Made by a program: the position numbers and the translations under genes
In this document: positions 8,311 to 14,853 of the stretch, piece after piece
Layout: every line of letters begins with the position of its first letter
How positions within the stretch are numbered: position 1 is the first letter of the stretch
Source: Pseudomonadota bacterium
GTDB taxonomy: Bacteria; Pseudomonadota; Gammaproteobacteria; Woeseiales; Woeseiaceae
DNA length: 17,335 nucleotides
NCBI GenBank assembly: GCA_027295475.1
Contig: JAPUKV010000013.1
Span: forward strand, 1-17,335
Direction: 5' to 3'
The notes under the pieces: generated by a model
The model's input: only the letters and a program-made list of their open reading frames with translations
What the model was told of the DNA's origin: nothing
Database searches by the model: none

Positions 8311-8949
8311 ATGCGGCACATAATGGTCATGAATGCCAAGGGAGGCTGTGGCAAAAGCACCCTTGCAACTAATATCGCTGCCTATTTTGCGCACGAAGGA
8401 TATGCGGTGGCGCTTGCCGATTATGATCCGCAGCGATCGAGCCTGGACTGGCTCGACAGACGGCCGGATAAACGTCCCGCAATTGCGGCGATTGCCAGCT
8501 TCGAGGAGGGCCTCAAGCATGTACCGCGCAGCGCCGATTTTGTCGTCATCGATGCGCCCGCCCGATCGCATGGCCCCGAACTGACGGACCTTGTCCGGCA
8601 TGCCGAGACAATTGTTGTGCCAATACTGCCATCGACGATCGATATCCAGGCAACGAAGTCCTTTCTTAAGGAGTTGAAGTCGGTCGGCAAGATCGAACGC
8701 AGGGAGGCAATATTCGGGGTGGTCGCAAACCGGTTCCGGGAGTACACGCTGATCTGGGAGGAACTCGACGATTATCTGGCCGCTGCAAGGGTGCCCTACC
8801 TCGCAGCGCTTCGAGAGGCTCAGAACTATGTTCGGGCGTACACACGGGGCCTCGGTATACACGAGTTGCCAGAGTATCTTGCCTGGCCGGATTGGGAGCA
8901 GTGGGAGCCGCTGGTCAAATGGCTCAAGAGCGTCCGTAGTCAACCGTAG
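8311..8949 (+). CDS. Orphan ParA/MinD-type P-loop ATPase
   Basis: This 212-aa protein belongs to the ParA/Soj/MinD superfamily of dimerising ATPases that position DNA or protein cargo. It has the deviant Walker A K10-GGCGKST (10-17) with the signature lysine, Walker A' DYDPQRSSLDW (37-47) and Walker B FVVIDAPA (77-84). It is short and lacks an N-terminal helix-turn-helix, so it resembles compact ParA proteins and not plasmid P1-type ParA. No ParB gene or obvious parS cluster is nearby, so the cargo is unknown. It starts after a GGGGA ribosome site and ends 18 nt before a perfect hairpin terminator, which suggests a single-gene transcript. It is not the chromosomal parA of the gidB-parA-parB locus by context. 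Confidence 0.9.
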   Translation: MRHIMVMNAKGGCGKSTLATNIAAYFAHEGYAVALADYDPQRSSLDWLDRRPDKRPAIAAIASFEEGLKHVPRSADFVVIDAPARSHGPELTDLVRHAETIVVPILPSTIDIQATKSFLKELKSVGKIERREAIFGVVANRFREYTLIWEELDDYLAAARVPYLAALREAQNYVRAYTRGLGIHELPEYLAWPDWEQWEPLVKWLKSVRSQP

Positions 8950-8967
8950 CTGGTATCAATGAAATTT

Positions 8968-9009
8968 AAGGGGTCGAACCGTCAATTACCCTTAACGGTT
9001 CGACCCCTT
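8968..9009 (+). terminator. Strong hairpin terminator after parA-like gene, possibly a dispersed repeat
   Basis: AAGGGGTCGAACCGT (8968-8982) and its exact reverse complement (8995-9009) form a 15-bp perfect stem with a 12-nt loop. The sequence continues TATTATTA after the stem. Position 18 nt after the stop codon and the T-rich tail fit a Rho-independent terminator. The stem is long for a plain terminator; it could also be a palindromic repeat copied elsewhere in the genome. Confidence 0.75.
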
Positions 9010-9044
9010 TATTATTAGTCATGCCGCTACCCGGGCCTGATGCC

Positions 9045-9072
9045 TTGACATACTAAAAATGATATATATACT
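9045..9072 (+). promoter_or_regulatory. Sigma70 promoter of the toxin-antitoxin pair
   Basis: TTGACA (9045-9050) is a perfect -35 box, and TATACT (9067-9072) matches the -10 box at 5 of 6 bases with 16-nt spacing. Transcription would start near 9079, at most a few nt before the toxin ATG at 9082, so the mRNA is predicted to be leaderless or nearly so. The region is AT-rich compared with its surroundings. Confidence 0.7.
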
Positions 9073-9085
9073 AAAAACAGTATGT
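9048..9085. promoter_or_regulatory. Operator-like repeats overlapping the TA promoter
   Basis: Two layers of symmetry are seen. ATACTAAAAA occurs at 9050-9059 and again at 9068-9077, an 18-nt direct spacing. ACATACT (9048-9054) and AGTATGT (9079-9085) form a perfect 7-bp inverted repeat that brackets the -10 region and includes the toxin start codon. Such sites are where an XRE antitoxin, or its complex with toxin, would repress its own operon. Binding is inferred. Confidence 0.55.
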
Positions 9086-9363
9086 GGACAATCTTCGAAC
9101 ATCGGAACGTTCAACGGCGCATAGGAAAGCTGCCTGAAGACGTCCTGAAACGATACGAAAAATGGAAGGATATTGTTGAAATCTCTGGACCCAGCGGTCT
9201 GCGACTGATTCGTGGCTTCAATGACGAATCGCTCCGCGGTGAATGGAAGGGGCATCGGTCTTCCAGGCTTGGAGGTCAATATCGGGTCGTTTATCGGATT
9301 CAGAGGGAAGCGCTATATGTGATGGTCATTGATTTGACGGCACATGACTATCGAAGGACGTAA
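9082..9363 (+). CDS. higB: HigB/RelE-type toxin
   Basis: This 93-aa protein belongs to the RelE/ParE superfamily of type II toxins, which as HigB/RelE cleave mRNA on the ribosome. It is small and basic. Recognisable blocks are LPEDVLKRYEKWKDIVEISG, LRGEWKGHRSSRLGGQYRVVYRI and the C-terminal VIDLTAHDYRR, with several Arg, Lys, His and Tyr residues near the fold's active face. It precedes the XRE antitoxin by 2 nt, the toxin-first order of higBA. There is no Shine-Dalgarno before the ATG at 9082; with the promoter immediately upstream, leaderless translation is likely. The MWTIF start is typical of this family from memory. A ParE-like gyrase target cannot be excluded from sequence. Confidence 0.9.
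   Translation: MWTIFEHRNVQRRIGKLPEDVLKRYEKWKDIVEISGPSGLRLIRGFNDESLRGEWKGHRSSRLGGQYRVVYRIQREALYVMVIDLTAHDYRRT
9353..9358 (+). promoter_or_regulatory. Ribosome-binding site of the antitoxin
   Basis: GAAGGA lies 7 nt before the antitoxin ATG and inside the end of the toxin gene. The antitoxin thus has a good site while the toxin has none, which would favour antitoxin synthesis. Confidence 0.7.
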
Positions 9364-9365
9364 AA

Positions 9366-9626
9366 ATGAAGGACTTTAGGCCTGCCAAGCGACATATCGA
9401 GGTATCGACAGGAGAGTCGGTGCGAATTCTCAGGGAGTTGCAGGATCTTAGCCAGAACGAGCTGGCGGAGCTTTGTGGAATCCCGCAGTCGACGATTTCG
9501 GCAATTGAAAACGATCGCATCCGTTTGGGCGTGGAAAGAGGAAAAGTATTGGCAAGGGCCTTGAAATGCCATCCGGCAGTACTGCTTTTTCCGGGATGGG
9601 ATGTCGCAGTTGAGTCAGCGGCATAA
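9366..9626 (+). CDS. higA: XRE-family antitoxin (HigA-like)
   Basis: This 86-aa protein contains a Cro/C1-type helix-turn-helix (about 18-60; the core is LSQNELAELCGIPQSTISAIE). It is expected to neutralise the upstream toxin and to repress the operon through the repeats at 9048-9085. The N-terminal residues 1-17 and the C-terminal tail (LLFPGWDVAVESAA) would hold toxin-binding or oligomerisation segments. It begins 2 nt after the toxin stop with a good ribosome site. The pair is convergent with hemY. Confidence 0.9.
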   Translation: MKDFRPAKRHIEVSTGESVRILRELQDLSQNELAELCGIPQSTISAIENDRIRLGVERGKVLARALKCHPAVLLFPGWDVAVESAA

Positions 9627-9648
9627 CGAATCGCTGCACTGGCCACTT

Positions 9649-9697
9649 GGCGCCTGTCAGGTCTCTTGCAAGAATTGCAACAGGAGCGCCGGCGCTC
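9649..9697. repeat. Nested inverted repeats between higA and hemY
   Basis: GGCGCCTGT (9649-9657) pairs, with one bulge, with ACAGGAGCGCC (9680-9690), and GAGCGCCGGCGCTC (9684-9697) is a perfect 14-bp palindrome. The region lies between the convergent antitoxin and hemY genes, so a bidirectional stop for transcription is plausible, but no T-run follows. Confidence 0.35.
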
Positions 9698-9735
9698 GAT
9701 TGCCACCGAGCTAAACCGTTCGACACCTTCAAGTG

Positions 9736-10947
9736 CTACGAATTGTCGCTGGGGTCCGGGGTCAGATGGGGAATGGCCGGCAGCGGTGATCTGGCTACCA
9801 TGCCGAGACCGGTGCGATAGGCGTCCGCCGCTGCATCGCCCTCGCCGAGACGGTTCAGCAGGCGTCCATACTCCTGATACGCTTCCGGCGATGGCCGGAT
9901 CGAGATAACAGTCTCGAGATAACTTCGGGCTTTGCCCCAAAGCTCGTTTCGGAGGCAAAGGCGGGCAGAGGTCAGTAAAAGATCGGCATCTTCACCATGG
10001 TTTTTGAGCCAGTTCTCGGCATTTTTAAGCTGTTTGGTGGCATTGGTGCCTTCAACCATACCAAAAAGCCGGACGAGCGGCCCTCTCCACTCCCTTTTGA
10101 TGTCGGCAACAAGGTCCTTCTCCGCTTTTTCATGCATGCCGGTCCGCATGAGACTGGAGTAATAGGCTTCGAGAAGCGGGAGGTGATTCTTGAGACCCTT
10201 TGGTATTTCCTTCCACGCGGCCAGAATGGCATCGCCGTCAACTGCCTGGTCGAGCTTCTCTATGTAGACGCGCTCTGACCACCTATCCAGCGTCGACTCG
10301 TCGAGTCTTCCCCGTTTGCGTAGTTTGGGTAATAAATCCGACAGATGGCTCCAGTCCTCGAGCCGGAAATAGAGCCGGCCGAGCAGATCCAGGGCGTGGC
10401 TGTGATTCGGCGAACTCTCTTCGAGCCGCCTGAGAGTGGCCAGTGCCTGCTCGTACTGCTCACGGTCAAGCTGCAGTTCAGCCTGTGTCAGCAGGACTGC
10501 GTTGGCGGCCTCGGGCGCCTGTTCGTAAGCCTGCTTGAGCCAGTCGTCCCGGCGTTCGTCATTTCCCAGCAAGTGTGCCGCCCGGGCAGCCTGAAGGTAG
10601 TTGAGCAGAGGCGCGTCGCTGACGTGCGCGGCGCGGGCCAGAAGCTTTTCCCCCTTGGCAAAATTGCCCTCCGCAACTTCGATCACGCCTTTGGTCAATC
10701 GCTGGCCGGCACGTCCCATCCTGTAGCGGCCCGCCGCCTCGCCGATTTTTCTGGGCGCACGAAACAGTTTTTCGAGAAGCCAGGCTCCGATAACGACAAG
10801 GAAGATAAACGCCAACAGGATCGGCACGGACATTTCTATCAGGTAGTTTTGGAAGTTGATGACCACGTAGCCGGGATCCCGCAACAGGAAATGCGCGGCA
10901 AGTGCGCTGACCACCAGCGCCACTACAACAAGTAACCCGAATTTCAT
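9736..10947 (-). CDS. hemY: HemY, inner-membrane TPR protein of the hem operon
   Basis: This 403-aa protein matches the proteobacterial HemY family, which is not the protoporphyrinogen oxidase also called HemY in Gram-positives. It has two N-terminal membrane segments (about 3-22 and 38-58), then a basic linker and helical TPR-like repeats over about 75-390 (for example LLNYLQAARAAHLLGN and HALDLLGRLYFRLEDW). Its exact role in heme metabolism is not settled. The start MKFGLLVV at 10947 fits E. coli MLKVLLLF; an in-frame GTG at 10977 would add ten residues. It follows hemX after a 123-nt gap, longer than the other junctions of this operon. The C-terminus is proline-rich and shows no domain. 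Confidence 0.92.
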   Translation of the reverse strand: MKFGLLVVVALVVSALAAHFLLRDPGYVVINFQNYLIEMSVPILLAFIFLVVIGAWLLEKLFRAPRKIGEAAGRYRMGRAGQRLTKGVIEVAEGNFAKGEKLLARAAHVSDAPLLNYLQAARAAHLLGNDERRDDWLKQAYEQAPEAANAVLLTQAELQLDREQYEQALATLRRLEESSPNHSHALDLLGRLYFRLEDWSHLSDLLPKLRKRGRLDESTLDRWSERVYIEKLDQAVDGDAILAAWKEIPKGLKNHLPLLEAYYSSLMRTGMHEKAEKDLVADIKREWRGPLVRLFGMVEGTNATKQLKNAENWLKNHGEDADLLLTSARLCLRNELWGKARSYLETVISIRPSPEAYQEYGRLLNRLGEGDAAADAYRTGLGMVARSPLPAIPHLTPDPSDNS

Positions 10948-11070
10948 TAGCCCGAAGTTTGTCCGAGACCCGGCCACAAACCCGACAGCCGGTGAAAAGT
11001 AAAAAGTGTCAACACTGGGGAATATCCATAGCCGTATTCAAATCGTATCGATGTCAGTGAAATACTCGGC
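10948..11070 (-). promoter_or_regulatory. hemX-hemY gap with possible internal promoter or operator
   Basis: The minus strand has a perfect TTGACA box (plus positions 11007-11012). It lies inside a near-palindrome of AGTGT (11005-11009), a 2-nt centre, and ACACT (11012-11016). No good -10 box is seen at 16-18 nt, so an activated or weak hemY promoter is only a possibility. Confidence 0.25.
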
Positions 11071-12408
11071 TTAGTCAGGCTCGGCGACGGCAGGAGTTGC
11101 CGATCCGGACAGAGTAACGTGCTGTCGCAAGAGGCGCAGCGACTCCGAAATATCCGGTGGTGAGACAGAAAATAAACCGTCTCGAATTTCTGCAATAGTT
11201 GCAAGCGTGCTCTGCACGGGCGCGCTTTCGGTGTCGTAGTACCGGGCGATCCAGGTCGCTGCGTCGTCAAGACTCTGCTCGAATATTTCCTTTTCATTGC
11301 GTAACAAGGCGAGTCTGGCTGCTTGCAACTGCAAAGCCAGGTTTGCCCGCAGAAAATAAACGGCGTCGGGTGCTGCCAGCGGCTCCATCGCTTCATCGGT
11401 TCGCCGAACCGTGACAACCGCCCCGACAGCTCTCTTCAGCGACGCCAGTGCACGGTCAATGCCACTTAAATTCGGATCGATTTCGTCTGTTTCTTCATCG
11501 GACACACCGACTTCCTGACGCAGGGGTAGCGAGTCGACGACACCGGCAAGGCTTGCCAGCATCAGCGTTACGCCTTCGATATCGGGCCTTTCCATGACCT
11601 CGATTGACCGCAGCTCATCGGAAAGCGCACGACGGATTTCGGTCAGAGCCGGGTCGGCCAGTTGCAGCAGGCGATCGTCGGCAAAGCTGAGCGCGAGGCC
11701 TGCGAGATGCGGATTGTGGGCAAGTTGCAGTTGTGCGTTGGCGATCTGCATGTAGTACTCAGCTTCTGCCAGTAGCCAGGCGTCGCGGACACCCGTGGAT
11801 ATCCCCTGTAAAGATGAGATAGAACCCTCGAGATTGCCAACCCGCCCCGGCAGCGATTCGAAATCCCGCAGACGTTCGTTGAGTCTCCGTTCCAGAGACT
11901 GGAGTTCACCGACGCTCGCCATATCCCTCGCAGCCAAACTGCCGAGCCGTTGCTCCAGGTTGGTGAGTGAGTCCTGGGTGGCGTTGAGTGTTCTGTTCAG
12001 CCGGGCCAGTGCCGCATCGCCGTCCTGAACCGATTTGCTGGTACGCCAGTTATCGAAAACCTGGTATGCAGCGCCTGTTAGTGCGCCGACGGAGAGAGCA
12101 AGAGCGAGCCAGGCCGCGATTCCGGTAACAGCGCGGCGCTGACGTTCAGCCGCAGGGGGCGGCATCTTCGGTCGAGGCTGCACTCTTGCGCCCTCTTGCG
12201 GGCGAACTTTGTCCTGCCCCCCTTCGGCCGGCGTTTCTACAGGCGCCTTTTTGGCCCTGGCCTCCGCCACACTACCTGGTGCTGCTTCGGTTTTGGCTTC
12301 TACCGTGTCGTCAGCTTTGGCCTTCTGCCGGGAAGGCGATTTTTTCGCCGCTCCCTTCCTGGTCGCCGCGGCTTTTTTCTTTTGCTTGGGAGTATTTTTG
12401 CTGGTCAT
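11071..12408 (-). CDS. hemX: HemX, membrane protein of the hem operon
   Basis: This 445-aa protein belongs to the HemX family, sometimes annotated as uroporphyrinogen-III C-methyltransferase. I see no SAM-binding motif, so that enzyme name should not be assumed. Order: a Lys/Ala/Pro-rich cytoplasmic N-terminus (1-90), one membrane segment (about 94-116), a probable coiled coil (about 130-190) and a helical periplasmic domain. Conserved blocks are AWLLAEAEYYMQIANAQLQL and YFLRANLALQLQAARLALL. It starts 6 nt after the hemD stop and lies upstream of hemY, the usual hemCDXY order. The lysine-rich N-terminus (1-32) is low-complexity. Confidence 0.93.
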   Translation of the reverse strand: MTSKNTPKQKKKAAATRKGAAKKSPSRQKAKADDTVEAKTEAAPGSVAEARAKKAPVETPAEGGQDKVRPQEGARVQPRPKMPPPAAERQRRAVTGIAAWLALALSVGALTGAAYQVFDNWRTSKSVQDGDAALARLNRTLNATQDSLTNLEQRLGSLAARDMASVGELQSLERRLNERLRDFESLPGRVGNLEGSISSLQGISTGVRDAWLLAEAEYYMQIANAQLQLAHNPHLAGLALSFADDRLLQLADPALTEIRRALSDELRSIEVMERPDIEGVTLMLASLAGVVDSLPLRQEVGVSDEETDEIDPNLSGIDRALASLKRAVGAVVTVRRTDEAMEPLAAPDAVYFLRANLALQLQAARLALLRNEKEIFEQSLDDAATWIARYYDTESAPVQSTLATIAEIRDGLFSVSPPDISESLRLLRQHVTLSGSATPAVAEPD

Positions 12409-12414
12409 CGGGGG

Positions 12415-13191
12415 CTATCCGGATTCTGCTCGCCGGCACGCAATCAACGCCCGCACCATGTCAGCTGTTCGTGGGCTGTCGGCCAGCGAAACCTTCGCAT
12501 TGGGGATTTTATCTGAAGCCGCTTGTAATACACGAGCGCTGGGCGTAACCAGCGGCGTTTTCCCGAGCAAGTCGCGGCAACCGGCCGGCAGTATCTCAAA
12601 CAATCCGTCCAGAGAGTCAACGCTCATCGCGATCACACAATTCACCTGCCCATCACGCCACCTGTGCTCGAGTCCGGCAAGAAGTTTCGGAGAGTATGTG
12701 CGAGTAAGCCGGCGATAAACCGACAGATAATCGACCGTTGCCCCACGCTCACGCAGCGTATCGGCCAGGAGTTCCCTGCCACCGTCGCCACGAATGATCC
12801 TGATAATCCTGCCGGAGACGTCCTGCAATTCCGCTGCAGCGAGCAGGTGCTCGCTGTCATACCCCTGCGCCGGAAAAATATCGACCTGCCTCCCGGCTGA
12901 CTCGATGGCTGACTGCGTGGCCGGCCCGATCACAGCGATGGCGGTCTCTTCTGAGCCTGCGCAATGCAGGCCATACATCACGGCATTCGTACTGATGAAT
13001 ATCGTGATATCCGCTGCCGGCAGAGCCTCGAGGCAGCGTCTGACGTCGGCGGAATCCTGCGGCTCAATGTCGGTTACCGGAAATCGAATCGCTTCTCCGC
13101 CCGCGTCCTCAATGGCCGCGACGAGTTCGTCGGCCTGGTGTTCGGGCCGCGTGACAAGGACGACGAATCCGCTTAGTCCGGCCTCGTTCAT
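12415..13191 (-). CDS. hemD: HemD, uroporphyrinogen-III synthase
   Basis: HemD cyclises hydroxymethylbilane with inversion of ring D to give uroporphyrinogen III, the branch point to heme and siroheme. The 258-aa product has the family pattern of two alpha/beta domains: VVLVTRPEHQADEL near the start, a TDIEP block (about 40), AVIGPATQSAIESAG, and a C-terminal FEILPAGC/TPLVTPSARV region. Sequence conservation in HemD is always low, so context matters: it overlaps hemC by 4 nt (ATGA) and is followed 6 nt later by hemX. Length is close to E. coli HemD (246 aa). Confidence 0.93.
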   Translation of the reverse strand: MNEAGLSGFVVLVTRPEHQADELVAAIEDAGGEAIRFPVTDIEPQDSADVRRCLEALPAADITIFISTNAVMYGLHCAGSEETAIAVIGPATQSAIESAGRQVDIFPAQGYDSEHLLAAAELQDVSGRIIRIIRGDGGRELLADTLRERGATVDYLSVYRRLTRTYSPKLLAGLEHRWRDGQVNCVIAMSVDSLDGLFEILPAGCRDLLGKTPLVTPSARVLQAASDKIPNAKVSLADSPRTADMVRALIACRRAESG

Positions 13192-14102
13192 TCGTCTGTT
13201 CCTGTTTGTGCCAGAAGCTTGCCTGCCCCCATGTCGAGCAGCTTGTTCGCGAGATTGATGCCCAATGTTTCCGGGTCGTCAGCTGGCCCCGATACCTGTT
13301 CGCGGATAATCTTGCGCCCGTCAGGAGATGCCACCATCGCTCTCAGGTTCAGGGTCGAGTCATCGATTTCGCCAAACGTCGCGACAGGAGACTGACAATC
13401 TGCCTGCAATTCCTTTGCCACGGCACGCTCTGCCGTTACGACAGTTTTTGTAGCCGCGTGATCGAGCAGTTTCAGTATCTGCAGCAATTCAGTCCGGCCT
13501 GCGAGGCATTCAATGCCGATTACGCCTTGCGCGGCTGCCGGCAACATCTGGTCCGGCGAAAATATCTCACTGATGTGCGCCTCGAGGCCAAGCCGCTCGA
13601 GACCGGCGCAGGCAAGTATGATCGCATCGTATTGACCGTCTTCGAGTTTCTTCAGTCTGGTATTGACGTTGCCTCGCAGGGCTTGAACGCGAACGTCGGG
13701 CCGCAGTGCCAGAAGCTGAGCCTGGCGGCGGAGGCTCGAGCTGCCGACGCGCGCGCCTTGTGCAAGCTCGCTCAGATTCTTGCCGACCAGTGCGTCCGCG
13801 GGATTTGCGCGCTCCAGTACTGCCGCAATACAGAAGCCCTCCGGCATGTCGGCTGGAACATCCTTCATCGAGTGCACGGCAATATCCGCATCACCTGCCT
13901 CCATCGCGACTTCCAGTTCTTTTATAAAGAGTCCCTTGCCGCCGATCTTCTGCAGGCTGCGGTCCAGTACCTCGTCGCCACGGGTCGTCAGCGGCACGAG
14001 TTCGACGCTCGTTACCTCAGGTAATGGTCTCAATGCGTCCGCGACGTGATTGGCCTGCCACAACGCCAGCGTACTTTTGCGCGTTGCGATGCGGATCTTC
14101 AT
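13188..14102 (-). CDS. hemC: HemC, porphobilinogen deaminase (hydroxymethylbilane synthase)
   Basis: HemC polymerises four porphobilinogens into hydroxymethylbilane. The 304-aa product begins IRIATRKSTLALWQA and has the catalytic aspartate D81 in HSMKD (77-81), the paired arginines in SSLRRQAQL, and C236 in DCQSPVA, which carries the dipyrromethane cofactor. E. coli has GGCQVP there; here the residues before the Cys are Ala-Asp. The frame is open upstream to 14144, but the ATG at 14102 lies 4 nt after the algR stop and matches the family start. Length is normal (E. coli 313 aa). Confidence 0.97.
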   Translation of the reverse strand: MKIRIATRKSTLALWQANHVADALRPLPEVTSVELVPLTTRGDEVLDRSLQKIGGKGLFIKELEVAMEAGDADIAVHSMKDVPADMPEGFCIAAVLERANPADALVGKNLSELAQGARVGSSSLRRQAQLLALRPDVRVQALRGNVNTRLKKLEDGQYDAIILACAGLERLGLEAHISEIFSPDQMLPAAAQGVIGIECLAGRTELLQILKLLDHAATKTVVTAERAVAKELQADCQSPVATFGEIDDSTLNLRAMVASPDGRKIIREQVSGPADDPETLGINLANKLLDMGAGKLLAQTGTDE

Positions 14103-14106
14103 GCGA

Positions 14107-14853
14107 CTACTGACCCTTGATCCGGCGCCGAACGTTGGCGACATGCCGCCTGCTGATAATCAGACCGCTATCTTCGTCCTGCGAGCCCTCTCGAAGAGTC
14201 ACCAGAATCTGACCGTCGGCCGTCTTTTTCAGCATGTCAATCTGCCGGACGGCGACAAGCGCATTGCGGTGGATGCGAACGAATTCGTCGGCGAACTCCT
14301 GCTCGAGATGATTGAGAGAATCATCGATGAGGTCCTCGCCGTTGCGGTGTTGTACCCGCACGTATTTCTGATCCGCGCGGAAGCAAATAACATCACGAAC
14401 AGGAATAAGCTTTAATTCTCCCTTCGTATGCGCGCAGACATGCTTGCGGAGGTCGGAAATCCCCGATCGCTTTGCAATCTCACTGAGCGTGATGTTAGTG
14501 AGGCGGGCGGCTTGCTCGAGTGCCCGGTCGAGCCGCTCGCGACGCACAGGCTTTAGTAAATAGCCAACGGCCCTCGTATCAAAGGCTTCGATCGCATATT
14601 CATCGTATGCCGTCGTAAATATTATCGCCGGTGGCGACTCGAAAGAATTGAGATGATGGGCTGTTTCGATGCCGTTCATGCCGGGCATTCGGATGTCCAG
14701 CAACACCACATCGGGTGCTGACGTGCGCGCAATCTCGAGGGCCTGTTCACCATTTTCCGCTTCCCCGACGACATCATATTCATCTGAATCATCGAGTATC
14801 TGGCTCAACCTGTCTCGCGCCAGTGCTTCATCGTCGACGATCAGAATTTTCAC
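14107..14853 (-). CDS. algR: AlgR-type LytTR response regulator
   Basis: This 248-aa response regulator has a receiver domain (1-120; acidic D7/D8, phospho-acceptor D53, K101) and a LytTR DNA-binding domain (about 143-245, including IHRNALVAV). In Pseudomonas AlgR controls alginate, type IV pili and virulence genes; its targets here are unknown. The start is GTG at 14853 and overlaps the algZ stop by 4 nt (GTGA), which makes translational coupling likely. The neighbouring algZ upstream and hemCD downstream reproduce the Pseudomonas fimS/algZ-algR-hemC-hemD order, which supports the name over other LytTR regulators. Confidence 0.93.
   Translation of the reverse strand: MKILIVDDEALARDRLSQILDDSDEYDVVGEAENGEQALEIARTSAPDVVLLDIRMPGMNGIETAHHLNSFESPPAIIFTTAYDEYAIEAFDTRAVGYLLKPVRRERLDRALEQAARLTNITLSEIAKRSGISDLRKHVCAHTKGELKLIPVRDVICFRADQKYVRVQHRNGEDLIDDSLNHLEQEFADEFVRIHRNALVAVRQIDMLKKTADGQILVTLREGSQDEDSGLIISRRHVANVRRRIKGQ

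Noticed and set aside
8221..8943. Minus-strand open frame (240 codons) opposite the parA-like gene
   Set aside because: The plus strand has intact ATPase motifs and a good ribosome site; the antisense product resembles nothing known.
11071..12408. HemX as a methyltransferase (a common database name)
   Set aside because: No SAM-binding motif is visible; the protein is a membrane-anchored helical protein.
13315..13326. CGCCCGTCAGGA, a 12-nt match to the REP arm, inside hemC
   Set aside because: It encodes normal HemC residues and lacks the head and the second half of the palindrome, so it is probably chance.
13206..14024. Plus-strand open frame (272 codons) opposite hemC
   Set aside because: HemC is unmistakable on the minus strand with cofactor Cys and catalytic Asp, so this is a shadow.
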